In this document: positions 7,862-16,878 of the stretch, piece by piece | Numbering within the stretch: the stretch's first letter is position 1 | Layout of the letters: every line of letters starts with the position of its first letter | Assembly: GCF_020480685.1 (NCBI RefSeq) | Contig: NZ_JAJAFU010000013.1 | Location: forward strand, 1-64,000 | Length of the DNA stretch: 64,000 nt | Direction: 5' to 3' | DNA from: Deferrivibrio essentukiensis | GTDB taxonomy: Bacteria > Chrysiogenota > Deferribacteres > Deferribacterales > Deferrivibrionaceae | The notes under the pieces: generated by a model | Databases searched by the model: none | What the model saw: only the letters and a program-made list of their open reading frames with translations | What the model was told of the DNA's origin: nothing | Made by a program: the position numbers and the translations under genes

Positions 7862-8637
7862 CATTTAAAAGGATAGCGATACTATTCAGCGGGTTTGTAT
7901 TTGTTTTGTATGGTGGTCTGATACTATCGCTGTTATATTTTTTTGATAAAGATGTATTTTTTAAGGCTGCTTTTTCAGAAAGAGCAGCCTATTCCATCCT
8001 TTTGAGCTTGAGTGTTGCAACTGTTGTTACGGTCATTTCACTTTTAATTGCAATTCCTGCGGCTTATGCACTTTCGAGGTATAATTTTCAAGGGCGGTCC
8101 ATTATAGATACAATATTGGAGTTGCCAATGGTTGTATCCCCTGCTGCGCTTGGGGCAATGCTCTTGATATTTTTCAATAATCCTTTAGGAGGCTTTATTC
8201 AGGAAAATTTTGCACAATTTGTATTTACAGTCTATGGGATAATTCTCGCGCAATTTGTTACAACATTAGGGGTGTGCATAAGGTTGGTAAAAGCTGCCAT
8301 GGACGAAATCCCTCAAAGATATGAAGATGTGGCAAGATGTTTGGGTGTCCCACCTTTTAAAACCTTTTTGAAGGTTACCCTTCCTTTGTCAAAAAATGGG
8401 ATTATTGCCGCTTCTATTCTCACTTGGGCTAAAGCTGTCGGAGAATTTGGTGCGACATTCACGGTTGCAGGCTCGATGGCTATGAACACTGAAACACTAC
8501 CTGTGGCAATATACATGAGACTTTCTACCGCTGATATCGAGGGGACTGTAGCCCTTATAATAATATTACTAATTTTGGGGCTTTCTACCCTCTATATTGT
8601 AAGAATATTGACTAACAAAAGGGTTATAAGTGATTAA
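7846..8637 (+). CDS. modB: Molybdate/tungstate ABC transporter permease
   Basis: Inner-membrane permease of 263 aa with about six hydrophobic segments. The EAA-type loop that contacts the ATPase reads YEDVARCLGVPPFKTFLKVTLP in outline (key residues A, G at 155-165), followed by the ModB/CysT-type segment GEFGATFTVAGSM. It overlaps the preceding and following genes (16 and 8 bp), so the importer is one translationally coupled unit under the ModE-type box at 6969. Confidence 0.9.
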   Translation: MAEKITFKRIAILFSGFVFVLYGGLILSLLYFFDKDVFFKAAFSERAAYSILLSLSVATVVTVISLLIAIPAAYALSRYNFQGRSIIDTILELPMVVSPAALGAMLLIFFNNPLGGFIQENFAQFVFTVYGIILAQFVTTLGVCIRLVKAAMDEIPQRYEDVARCLGVPPFKTFLKVTLPLSKNGIIAASILTWAKAVGEFGATFTVAGSMAMNTETLPVAIYMRLSTADIEGTVALIIILLILGLSTLYIVRILTNKRVISD

Positions 8638-9718
8638 AGTAAAAAACTTGGCAGTTAAGACAAAAAATTTTGCTCTTGAAGATATCTCTTTATCTGTAAA
8701 TACAGGCTCTTGTCACGTTATTATAGGACCGACCGGTTGCGGAAAGACCACTCTTTTGGAGGCAATATTAGGGCTTAGGCCGGTTAAAAGTGGTGAAATT
8801 TTTAGAGACAGTGAAAATATAACAAAGTTGCCGACATACAAAAGAATGTTTGCTTATTTACCTCAGGATTTAGCGATATTTCCCCATTTGACCGTCAGTG
8901 AGAATATATTCTTTGGTATTAACCATGGAAATGTGACAAATAAATCGAGCTTGCACAAAAGGGCAGATGATATAATTTCTTCCTTAAATATATCTCACTT
9001 GCTTGATAGAAAGCCCGTTAATTTAAGTGGTGGAGAAAAGCAGAGGGTAGCACTTGCGAGAGCTTTGTCCAGCGGATTTAAATATCTTTTGATGGATGAG
9101 CCTTTATCAGCACTCCATGAAGGATTTAAAAAAGAGCTGTGGGTGTTACTTAAAAAACTCCAAAAAGAATATAATCTGACTCTTTTAATTGTAAGTCACG
9201 ATATGGAGGAGACATTTTTTTTGGCAGATGATGTTTCGGTTATGATAGACGGAAAAATCCATCAGACAGGTAGTAAAAAAAATATTTACAGATATCCGCG
9301 AACTCTTGAAATAGCAAATTTTTTCGGGATAAAAAATATTTTTAAAGGGAAAGTTAAAGAGCTGACTGAGAAGTTTGGTTACATTTATGTGCCTGATTTA
9401 AATCAAGCTGTGACATACTATACTGAAAAGTTTCCTCAAATCAAAAAAGGGGATGATATTTATTGGGGTGTCAGATCTGAAGAGGTCATGATTTTAAAAG
9501 ACGGTAAAAGTATAAATCCGAAGGATACTAAAATTGAAGGGGAAATCATTGACCTGTTTTGGAAAGGGGACAGCTATACGGTATTGTTCAAACCTGAAAA
9601 CACAAATGTTATTATAGAAATAGATATATCAGGGTATGCGTTTAGAAAATTTAAGATAGAAAAGGGGAGCAAGTCTTCTGTTGCACTTAGAAACGATTGG
9701 GTTTTTCTGATTAAATAA
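8630..9718 (+). CDS. modC: Molybdate/tungstate ABC transporter ATP-binding protein
   Basis: ATPase subunit, 362 aa, starting at GTG 8630. Walker A GPTGCGKTT near residue 33, signature NLSGGEKQRVALARAL, Walker B YLLMDEPLSAL with the Leu-Asp-Glu-Pro variation, and the switch His in VSHDMEE. About 120 C-terminal residues after NFFGIKNIF form a TOBE/Mop-like domain, which in ModC-type ATPases can bind the oxyanion and inhibit transport. The WtpC subfamily of tungstate importers is equally possible. Confidence 0.9.
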   Translation: MIKVKNLAVKTKNFALEDISLSVNTGSCHVIIGPTGCGKTTLLEAILGLRPVKSGEIFRDSENITKLPTYKRMFAYLPQDLAIFPHLTVSENIFFGINHGNVTNKSSLHKRADDIISSLNISHLLDRKPVNLSGGEKQRVALARALSSGFKYLLMDEPLSALHEGFKKELWVLLKKLQKEYNLTLLIVSHDMEETFFLADDVSVMIDGKIHQTGSKKNIYRYPRTLEIANFFGIKNIFKGKVKELTEKFGYIYVPDLNQAVTYYTEKFPQIKKGDDIYWGVRSEEVMILKDGKSINPKDTKIEGEIIDLFWKGDSYTVLFKPENTNVIIEIDISGYAFRKFKIEKGSKSSVALRNDWVFLIK

Positions 9719-9760
9719 GGTTCTAAGTTCTAAGTTCATTGTTCAATGTTTTAACGTGCT
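9719..9760. repeat. Heptad array A (7-bp period, degenerate)
   Basis: Just after the modC stop, words AGTTCTA, AGTTCAT, TGTTCAA and TGTTTTA follow each other every 7 bp. It is the shortest of the intergenic arrays of this kind in the window (see 29327, 30348, 33231, 34965, 35101 and 45842). The words are the reverse complement of the GAACNTA class seen elsewhere. Confidence 0.65.
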
Positions 9761-9836
9761 ATTGATTATAATTAGAAAACAGTTGAATAAAAATATATTT
9801 TGTAGCAAAATATATTATCAGTTTTGTGAGGTTATT

Positions 9837-10352
9837 ATGGAAGAAACAGGTATCAAGAGAGTATGGGCACCGTGGAGGATGCGCTATATCGATGGCTCAC
9901 ACAAGGATGAAGGGTGCATTTTCTGCACAAAACCAAACGAAGACGAAAGTAAAGATAAAGAAAACCTTATCCTTTATAGAGGTAAAAAAGCTTTTATAAT
10001 GATGAATCTTTTCCCTTACACAAATGGACACGTAATGGTTATCCCTTATAAACATACTGGTAATATTGAAGATTTGGATGATGAAGAGATGCTTGAGCTT
10101 ATGAATTTGTGTAAGCTTACTGTTAAAGCTATGAAAAGCATTATAGGCCCCGAAGGGTTTAATATAGGATTTAATGTAGGTCGACCTGCTGGTGCAGGTG
10201 TGGTTGACCATGTCCATATGCATATTGTTCCAAGATGGGTTGGTGATACAAATTTTATGCCGCTATTGGCGGAGACAAAGGTGATTTCAGAGCATATTTT
10301 TGATACTTATGATAAGCTAAAATCAGCTTTGTTAAAATTGGAGGAGTTATGA
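9837..10352 (+). CDS. HIT-family nucleotide hydrolase/phosphorylase
   Basis: 171-aa histidine-triad protein. The triad motif is DHVHMHIVPRW and the N-terminal segment VWAPWRMRYIDG plus CIFC matches the Ap4A phosphorylase/hydrolase-like branch that cleaves dinucleoside polyphosphates. The frame opens at 9756, but the ATG at 9837 has a GTGAGG site upstream and puts the WAPWRM motif at the usual place; the upstream extension is hydrophobic and unlike the family. It overlaps lapA by 4 bp. The substrate is not certain. Confidence 0.88.
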   Translation: MEETGIKRVWAPWRMRYIDGSHKDEGCIFCTKPNEDESKDKENLILYRGKKAFIMMNLFPYTNGHVMVIPYKHTGNIEDLDDEEMLELMNLCKLTVKAMKSIIGPEGFNIGFNVGRPAGAGVVDHVHMHIVPRWVGDTNFMPLLAETKVISEHIFDTYDKLKSALLKLEEL

Positions 10353-10648
10353 AGTTGATTGGGAATATTGTAAAAATTGTAGTTATTGCAGTAATTTTGG
10401 TCTTGGGCTATCTGAATATGCAGATGGTAGAAGTGTCATATTTCTTTACAAAAGCACCAATTAAAGTCCCCTTGATTTTAGTTTTTTTAGGCGGGATAGC
10501 TATTGGAGTTATTTTGGCGGGCTTAATTTCTTTTGGTGAAAAGTTTAAGCTTAAAAGAGAGATCAGCAGTCTTAAGAAAAAAATAGCAGAATCTGAAAGC
10601 GAAATAAAAAGACTTAGGACTTTGCCGCTTTCTAAAGAGGAAAAGTAA
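10349..10648 (+). CDS. lapA: LapA-family inner-membrane protein
   Basis: 99 aa with two transmembrane helices (residues ~6-24 and ~38-60) and a short charged coiled-coil tail, the DUF1049/LapA layout. In E. coli LapA pairs with LapB in control of lipopolysaccharide assembly. The next gene encodes a TPR protein with the LapB-type rubredoxin-like end, which supports the assignment. Confidence 0.8.
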   Translation: MKLIGNIVKIVVIAVILVLGYLNMQMVEVSYFFTKAPIKVPLILVFLGGIAIGVILAGLISFGEKFKLKREISSLKKKIAESESEIKRLRTLPLSKEEK

Positions 10649-10653
10649 AGCTG

Positions 10654-11649
10654 ATGGACTTGGCAAATCTTATCAAAGCAAATTTATATCTTTTGGAAGG
10701 TAATTACGGTTTAAGTATTGAAGAGTTTAAAAAATTAGTTATTTCAGACAATGCGCCTAAAGAGATATACATATTGCTTGGTAGCGTCTTAAGAAAAAAC
10801 GGGGAATACGAAAAAGCAATACATATCCACGAAAGCCTTGTGGGAGATAAGACCCTTACTAACAAGCTAAATAAAATTTTGTATTTTGAGCTGGTAAAAG
10901 ACTATAAAGAGCTTCAAGAATATAAAAAGTCTCTCTACTATGCACAAAAGCTTCTTGATATTGATAAATCACCGATAATTTATAAATACTTTTATGAGTT
11001 AAACTTAAGTCTTAAAAATTTTGATGATGCCTTTAAATATCTGTTAAAGTATCAGAAAGGTAATAAGAGTGATTTTTCCAAAGAGCTTTCATATATTCTC
11101 TATGAAAAGTACGTATTTCTCGAGAAAAAGGATGATTCCTTAATTAAAAAGGCTTTAAAATTTTACCCCAACAACAGGCCTGTGAATTTGATACTTTTTG
11201 ATCAGGTTTATGCAACAGGAAAAAAGAGCAAGATATCAGACGCTTTTGAAGATTTGCTGAAAAAAGATATTATAAAAACTGAAAAGGATTTAAAGAAGTT
11301 TGAAAATGATTTTTTTGCTATCGGGCTTTATAAGGATTTTGAGTCTGCTGTTTTTAAAAAGGTCGCTCAGTCATCTGCAAATCCCATTTATGCTGTTTAC
11401 AGCTCAAATCTTTTTATAAAAAAGAATAATCCTGAAAAGGCGAATGAAGTCCTTGTAAATTACTTAAATAATATTGGTGAAAAAAATATAGTAAAAAACA
11501 AGATTTTAACTTTACAGCTTCCTGAAGGTTTGAAGTCAAAATTCAAGTTTAGTGACATTTATGTTTGTAGCGTGTGCGGTACCGATTTTGATAAATATTA
11601 CGAATATTGTCCAAACTGCAAGAGTATAGAAACTATTGATTTTAAATGA
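10654..11649 (+). CDS. lapB: TPR protein with C-terminal zinc ribbon, LapB/YciM-like
   Basis: 331 aa of helical TPR repeats (for example LLEGNYGLSIEEFKKL, ILLGSVLRKNGEYEKA) followed by a rubredoxin-type metal ribbon CSVCGTDFDKYYEYCPNC. This combination next to lapA matches LapB (YciM), the scaffold that controls LpxC turnover and LPS export in enterobacteria. Unlike E. coli LapB (389 aa) it has no N-terminal membrane helix, so it may be recruited by LapA. It overlaps mutS by 4 bp. The family is likely; the LPS role is by analogy. Confidence 0.75.
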   Translation: MDLANLIKANLYLLEGNYGLSIEEFKKLVISDNAPKEIYILLGSVLRKNGEYEKAIHIHESLVGDKTLTNKLNKILYFELVKDYKELQEYKKSLYYAQKLLDIDKSPIIYKYFYELNLSLKNFDDAFKYLLKYQKGNKSDFSKELSYILYEKYVFLEKKDDSLIKKALKFYPNNRPVNLILFDQVYATGKKSKISDAFEDLLKKDIIKTEKDLKKFENDFFAIGLYKDFESAVFKKVAQSSANPIYAVYSSNLFIKKNNPEKANEVLVNYLNNIGEKNIVKNKILTLQLPEGLKSKFKFSDIYVCSVCGTDFDKYYEYCPNCKSIETIDFK

Positions 11650-14213
11650 CAATGAGTGAGTCTGACTTTTCCAAGTTAACACCCATGATGCAGCAGTTTT
11701 ACTCTATCAAAAAAGAGTATCCTGACTGCATTCTTTTCTTTAGAATGGGTGATTTCTACGAAATGTTTGATAATGATGCTAAAACAGCAAGCAAAATCCT
11801 TGGGATTGCTCTCACTAACAGGAATAAGTCTTCAGATAACAGTCCTCCCATGTGCGGTATCCCCTATCATTCTTACCAAACATATCTTAATAAGCTATTA
11901 AATGCAGGATTTAAGGTGGCAATATGTGAGCAGTTGGAAGACCCTTCAAAGGTAAAAGGGATAGTAAAAAGGGGTGTGGTCAGGGTTGTAACGCCCGGCA
12001 CCATTATTGAAGATGAAACATTGTCGAATTCAAATTTTAATTTTCTTGTTGCAGTATCTAAAGCAAGAGATTTTTATTATGCTGCAATTGCCGATATATC
12101 TACAGGGGATTTATTCCTTTTTAACTCAAAAGAATTGTCAGAAATTATAAACAAATTCAGACCAAAAGAGATTATTGGGGAGATAGACAACCTCAATGGT
12201 ATAAACTTACCATTTTTTAAAATTGAAAGGGTTTATCATTACAAAAGCATGCTTATCGGGATAACGGACTACTTTAGTGGCTCATCGCTAAAATCTGTAG
12301 GGATTACGGAAGATGAATATGTTAAACCGGTATTTTACCTTTTATCCTACCTCAAAGAGATGTTAATCGATGTAAAGCTAAAAAAGCCTACAGTGTTTTT
12401 GTCTGACAGGCAAATGTATCTTGACGCTATTGCCCAAAAGACGCTTGAGCTTTTTGAAAGTACATCCGGGAGAAAAGATGCCACACTATTTAATGTTCTA
12501 AATAAATGTTCCACACCTATGGGTGAAAGGCTGCTTGCAGTCTATCTTATGTCACCTACTAATGATTTGAATGAGATAGATATCAGGCTTAACATAGTAG
12601 AATATTTTTTATACAATAAAGAGAAAAGAGTTAATATTAAAGAGCTTTTAAAAGGTGTGTATGATCTTGAGCGGATTTTGACAAGATTGAATGCAAAAAA
12701 AGGCACACCGAGAGATTTGAGCTGGCTGACAAGTTCGCTTGCCCCTCTTACTGATATAAAAAAAATGTTGAAAGGCACAAATAACCCTTTTATTGATGAT
12801 TTGTTTGATAATTTTGATGATTTGTCAGATATTTGTGAATTTCTGAAAAAAGCCGTTGCTGATGAGCCACCTGTATCTATTGATAAAGGAGGGACGATAA
12901 AAGACGGTTTTGTAAAAGAGATAGACGAATTGCGTTTTTTAAGAAAAAACAGCCGTGTTGAGCTTGCTAAGATTGAATCAGAAGAGAAAGAGGCGACAGG
13001 AATTAACAACCTTAAGATAAAGTTCAATAAGGTTTTTGGGTATTATCTTGAGGTGCCAAAATCGCAAATTAAAAATGTTCCCGAATATTTTGAAAGAAGG
13101 CAGACACTTGTGAATGCCGAACGGTATATAACCCCAAGGTTAAAAGAGCTTGAAGAAAAAATTCTTACCGCCGAAGATAGACTGATAGAGCTTGAAAAAG
13201 AGGTTTTTGAAGAAATAGTTGCAAAGATAGTTGAGCAAAGTGAAAGGATTAGATATGTTTCTAATCTTTTGGGGAGAATAGATACGCTGATTAGTTTTGC
13301 TGATGTGGCTGAATCAAACAGATATGTAAGACCGACTGTAAATGACAGTGATGTAATAAAGATAATCGATGGCAGGCACCCTGTAATAGAAAAGTTTTTG
13401 GATGAGCCTTTTGTTCCAAATGATGTTTTTCTCAATAATAATGAAAGCAGATTGATGATAATTACAGGACCAAATATGGCGGGAAAAAGCACATATATAA
13501 GGACGGTTGCACTTATCAGCATAATGGCACATATAGGCTCTTTTGTGCCGGCAAAGAATGCTGAGGTGGGCTTTATTGATAGGATTTTTACCAGAATCGG
13601 TGCCAGTGACAACCTTTCTCAAGGGGAATCAACATTTATGGTGGAGATGGTTGAGACTGGAAATATTTTAAATAATGCCACGGGCAACTCATTGGTGATA
13701 TTGGATGAAATAGGTAGAGGGACTTCGACATTTGACGGAGTATCGATAGCTTGGGCTATTTCGGAGTATTTATTGAATAGAGTTAAGGCTAAAACACTTT
13801 TTGCTACACATTATCATGAGCTTTCAGACATACCTCTGGCAAATCACGGAGCAAAAAATCTAACCATAGAGGTTAAAGAGTGGAAAAATGAGATAATCTT
13901 CTTGAGAAAGATAATAGAGGGGAGCACTGATAGAAGTTATGGGATTTATGTGGCAAAACTGGCCGGGCTTCCACAGGAGATTATCCAAAGAAGTGATGAG
14001 ATTTTAAAACAACTGGAAAAGAATGAATTTGGTCTTGACGGACTGCCAAAGCTTGCAAGGAAAACTAAAAAAGAGCAGCAAATTGTCCAGCCTATGCTTA
14101 TTTTTGAAGAAAATGAGGCATTGGAAGAGTTGAGGAAAGTGGATGTGAATAGTATAACTCCTCTTGAAGCCCTTAATATTTTGGCAAAATTGAAGGAGCT
14201 GGCAGGTGAGTAA
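11646..14213 (+). CDS. mutS: DNA mismatch repair protein MutS
   Basis: 855 aa, full-length MutS1. The mismatch-contact motif F-x-E is in GDFYEMF near residue 37. Walker A GPNMAGKSTYIR, the Asp-Glu pair of ILDEIGRGTSTFDG and the ATHYHEL motif make up the ATPase, and the C-terminal clamp-type tail is present. It recognises mismatches and recruits MutL, which is not in the window. Overlaps of 4 and 8 bp with its neighbours place it inside the HIT-lapA-lapB-mutS operon. Confidence 0.98.
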   Translation: MTMSESDFSKLTPMMQQFYSIKKEYPDCILFFRMGDFYEMFDNDAKTASKILGIALTNRNKSSDNSPPMCGIPYHSYQTYLNKLLNAGFKVAICEQLEDPSKVKGIVKRGVVRVVTPGTIIEDETLSNSNFNFLVAVSKARDFYYAAIADISTGDLFLFNSKELSEIINKFRPKEIIGEIDNLNGINLPFFKIERVYHYKSMLIGITDYFSGSSLKSVGITEDEYVKPVFYLLSYLKEMLIDVKLKKPTVFLSDRQMYLDAIAQKTLELFESTSGRKDATLFNVLNKCSTPMGERLLAVYLMSPTNDLNEIDIRLNIVEYFLYNKEKRVNIKELLKGVYDLERILTRLNAKKGTPRDLSWLTSSLAPLTDIKKMLKGTNNPFIDDLFDNFDDLSDICEFLKKAVADEPPVSIDKGGTIKDGFVKEIDELRFLRKNSRVELAKIESEEKEATGINNLKIKFNKVFGYYLEVPKSQIKNVPEYFERRQTLVNAERYITPRLKELEEKILTAEDRLIELEKEVFEEIVAKIVEQSERIRYVSNLLGRIDTLISFADVAESNRYVRPTVNDSDVIKIIDGRHPVIEKFLDEPFVPNDVFLNNNESRLMIITGPNMAGKSTYIRTVALISIMAHIGSFVPAKNAEVGFIDRIFTRIGASDNLSQGESTFMVEMVETGNILNNATGNSLVILDEIGRGTSTFDGVSIAWAISEYLLNRVKAKTLFATHYHELSDIPLANHGAKNLTIEVKEWKNEIIFLRKIIEGSTDRSYGIYVAKLAGLPQEIIQRSDEILKQLEKNEFGLDGLPKLARKTKKEQQIVQPMLIFEENEALEELRKVDVNSITPLEALNILAKLKELAGE

Positions 14214-14784
14214 AAGTCAAATAATATTAAGGTATATGCTTGACAGTCCCATATCTTTTATATCATTTTTTTTAGGTAGAATACCTTTGTGGGCTTTGAT
14301 ATATTTGGCTTCTATTGGTAAAATCAGCATTTTAATGTTTTTCCTTTTATCAGGGCTTGTTTATTTGTCGAGAAGTTATTTCGATGTGGAAATATTTGGG
14401 GCAAATCCTATTTATTCCATTTTTACGAGCGTATTTTATAGTATTTACAAGCCGATTTTATTTGTCAGTGTTGTTATAATAATTTTTTTAGGTATTAATT
14501 ATTTTTTCATTACTCAAAACTTTTTTATATTGCTAATTTCCGTTTCTGCTGCCAGTATTTTCTTTGTTGGGATGACTTTTTTCTTTAGAAAGGACTATTT
14601 TGATGCTTTGTGGAGGATAAAAAATGCTCCTCAGGTAAATATATCTTCTTTTAAAGCATTTTTACTTGATGTTTTGTGGTTAATTACGATTACAACCCCT
14701 ATTTCATTATCAGTTGTTGGTCTTTTGATAATTTATTTTATTGAGTTTAATATTTTGTTACAAGAGTTTGACGGAATTTTATAA
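14206..14784 (+). CDS. Hypothetical integral membrane protein
   Basis: 192 aa starting at GTG 14206 inside the mutS end. At least four or five hydrophobic spans can be seen (around residues 14-50, 80-105, 105-125 and 150-175). I recognise no family. It is the last gene of the HIT-lapA-lapB-mutS unit and ends just before a strong hairpin. A role in the cell envelope would suit the lapA/lapB neighbours but is a guess. Confidence 0.7.
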   Translation: MSKSQIILRYMLDSPISFISFFLGRIPLWALIYLASIGKISILMFFLLSGLVYLSRSYFDVEIFGANPIYSIFTSVFYSIYKPILFVSVVIIIFLGINYFFITQNFFILLISVSAASIFFVGMTFFFRKDYFDALWRIKNAPQVNISSFKAFLLDVLWLITITTPISLSVVGLLIIYFIEFNILLQEFDGIL

Positions 14785-14786
14785 AG

Positions 14787-14820
14787 GCTAAGTGAGCATT
14801 TAGCTCACTTAGCAAGTTTT
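14787..14820. terminator. Bidirectional intrinsic terminator
   Basis: Perfect 11-bp arms GCTAAGTGAGC (14787-14797) and its complement (14803-14813) around a 5-nt loop, followed by AAGTTTTAG on plus and CTTTATAAAAT on minus. It sits between two convergent genes, 14206-14784 and 14825-15871. Confidence 0.75.
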
Positions 14821-14824
14821 AGTG

Positions 14825-15871
14825 TTATTTCAAAAGTAGTGCTTCTACTCTTCTGTTTTGGTTTTTCCCTTCTTCTGTATCATTTGAAGCTACCGGCTTA
14901 TCAGGGCCATAACCTTTAGCTGTGATTCTATCTTTTTCAATACCAAATTCTGTCGAAAGATATTCGGCAACAGCATCAGCTCTTTTTTGTGAAAGGGCTA
15001 TATTTTTATCACGGTCACCATCACTATCGGTGTGTCCGGCTATTTCTACCTTAACTTCGGGGTGCCTTTTTAAGAATTCTGCAAATTTTTTGATTTCATC
15101 TACATATTCAGGTTTTATGTCTGATTTATTTGTATCAAATTGGACGTTAAGTGTAATTTTAACTTCACATCCATCTTTATCAACGATTGCATTTTTTACT
15201 GAATTAGGACACTTGTCTAACCCGTCAAATACTCCATCATTATCTGTATCAAGTGGGCAACCTTTTTTATCAACAGGCGTATTCATAGGAGTATTTTGGC
15301 ACATATCCTCCGTATCAGCTACTCCGTCTTTGTCTGTATCAAGCACTACAGGTTTTATAGTACATCCGGTGCTGTCAACCTTGTCCCCTTTAGGAGTATC
15401 AAGACATTTATCGATATTGTCGTTAACACCATCATTGTCAGAATCCATAACAGGCTTGCTCTTTTTACCAAAATTAAAAGTTAATCCGAGAGCAGCGATT
15501 ACATCGTTACCATCGCCAAAAAGATAATTGTATCTTACTTCGGCAAAAACTCCAAAGTTGTCTTTTATCATGTACTTGACACCCAATGCTGCTGAAGGGC
15601 CAATATTCATACTTGAGCTAAGGTCGCCGGCAATCCCCAAAGCACCATAAGGCTTAAGAGTCTCATTTTCTAAAAAGTAATATTTCACATGTCCTAAATA
15701 TTGAAAAAGGTTTGTATCATTACCGTTGTCATATTCTGTAGGGATATATCCTACGCCAAGTTCTACTTCAAATTTTTCATTTAAGCTTTTGCCTAATCTT
15801 AATCCATACTCGGGATTATCATCAATATCTCTTTCCCCTGTAAAATAGTGATACCCTAAATAAGGTGACAC
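14825..15871 (-). CDS. OmpA-family outer-membrane protein with interrupted signal peptide
   Basis: The 348-residue open frame holds an N-terminal beta-barrel-like half (YLGYHYF...ELGVGYIP), three calcium-binding thrombospondin type 3-like repeats (DSDNDGVNDNIDKC, DTDKDGVADTEDMC, DTDNDGVFDGLDKC) and an OmpA peptidoglycan-binding domain (VQFDTNKSDI, AGHTDSDG, NRRVEAL). The only start inside the frame is a GTG at 15871, without a signal peptide. In the same frame upstream, minus-strand codons from 15934 read a plausible export signal (VIVAMLFVSSAYAS), but a TAG at 15884-15886 separates it from YEYSVSPYLG. The gene is therefore either a recent nonsense mutant, read through, or affected by a sequence error. 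Without the signal it should not reach the outer membrane. Confidence 0.8.
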   Translation of the reverse strand: MSPYLGYHYFTGERDIDDNPEYGLRLGKSLNEKFEVELGVGYIPTEYDNGNDTNLFQYLGHVKYYFLENETLKPYGALGIAGDLSSSMNIGPSAALGVKYMIKDNFGVFAEVRYNYLFGDGNDVIAALGLTFNFGKKSKPVMDSDNDGVNDNIDKCLDTPKGDKVDSTGCTIKPVVLDTDKDGVADTEDMCQNTPMNTPVDKKGCPLDTDNDGVFDGLDKCPNSVKNAIVDKDGCEVKITLNVQFDTNKSDIKPEYVDEIKKFAEFLKRHPEVKVEIAGHTDSDGDRDKNIALSQKRADAVAEYLSTEFGIEKDRITAKGYGPDKPVASNDTEEGKNQNRRVEALLLK

Positions 15872-16107
15872 TGAGTATTCATACTAAGAAGCATAAGCAC
15901 TTGAAACAAAAAGCATTGCTACGATAACCTCCATTATTTAGAATGATTATAGATTAGGCTATAATATTAAGCAAGCAATATAGTTAAATAATATCATTTT
16001 TATCTGAATTTGTCAGTTAAATTTCCGATATTAGCTAATACAGGACGATACAATATTGATATTATTGATAAACTTTACAAAATTAAATATTGTGTTAACA
16101 TATTAAT

Positions 16108-16878
16108 ATGAAATACATAATATTTACTGATCTGGATGGCACACTGCTTGACCATTTTACTTACTCTTTTGATGAAGCTACACTTTGTATTAACATAATT
16201 AAATCTAAAAATATACCTCTTGCCTTTATTACAAGCAAGACAAAGACAGAGGTGGAAAAGATTATTTTTCAAATAGGATATGATATCGTTTTTTCCGTGG
16301 AGAATGGGGCTGCAGTATATTTTCCAGGTAAATTAAGTAAGTATAACAAAGTTTACGGCGAAAGTTTGGAAAAGGTTGGTAATTTTTATGAGCAGGTAAA
16401 AAGCCGATATGAATTGCTCAGTGTGTTTGAGATATCTGAAAGAAAACTATCAGAAATGGTTAATTTGTCAGCTGAAAAAATCAGACTTTTAAAGAAGAGA
16501 GAATTTAGTTTGCCATTTATAATAAAAGACAATAACAACCTTCAGCAACTTGAAGCTGAGGCCGCTTCTTCAGGATTTAAGATACTAAAGGGTGGAAGAT
16601 TTTATCATCTTGTAAGCAAAAATCAGGACAAAGGGGTTGCTTTAAACTATATTAAGGATATTTTAGGTAAAAATTGTGTAAGTATTGGGCTTGGTGATAG
16701 TGGCAACGACTACGACCTGCTCTCAAATGTAGATATTCCGATTATAATAAAAAAACATGACCACACTTATGATAAAAAATTACTCGGAATAAAGAATGCC
16801 GTTAAAGCTAATTATGTAGGGCCAAAAGGTTGGTGTGATTCGTTAATAAAGTTTCTAAAGGAGGAAAACTGTGGCTGA
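16108..16878 (+). CDS. HAD phosphatase, mannosyl/glucosyl-3-phosphoglycerate phosphatase-like
   Basis: 256-aa HAD-superfamily phosphatase of the Cof/MPGP branch. The nucleophile motif is FTDLDGTLLD near residue 7, motif II Thr is in AFITSKTKTE, and motif IV is GLGDSGNDYDLL. It removes phosphate from a sugar phosphoglycerate to give the compatible solute mannosylglycerate or glucosylglycerate. The overlapping downstream glycosyltransferase makes the substrate, which is the main reason for this assignment. Confidence 0.78.
   Translation: MKYIIFTDLDGTLLDHFTYSFDEATLCINIIKSKNIPLAFITSKTKTEVEKIIFQIGYDIVFSVENGAAVYFPGKLSKYNKVYGESLEKVGNFYEQVKSRYELLSVFEISERKLSEMVNLSAEKIRLLKKREFSLPFIIKDNNNLQQLEAEAASSGFKILKGGRFYHLVSKNQDKGVALNYIKDILGKNCVSIGLGDSGNDYDLLSNVDIPIIIKKHDHTYDKKLLGIKNAVKANYVGPKGWCDSLIKFLKEENCG

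Noticed and set aside
13043-13612. 189-codon minus-strand frame in mutS
   Set aside because: Antisense of the MutS ATPase region; Ser/Leu/Ile-rich as expected for the complement of coding DNA.
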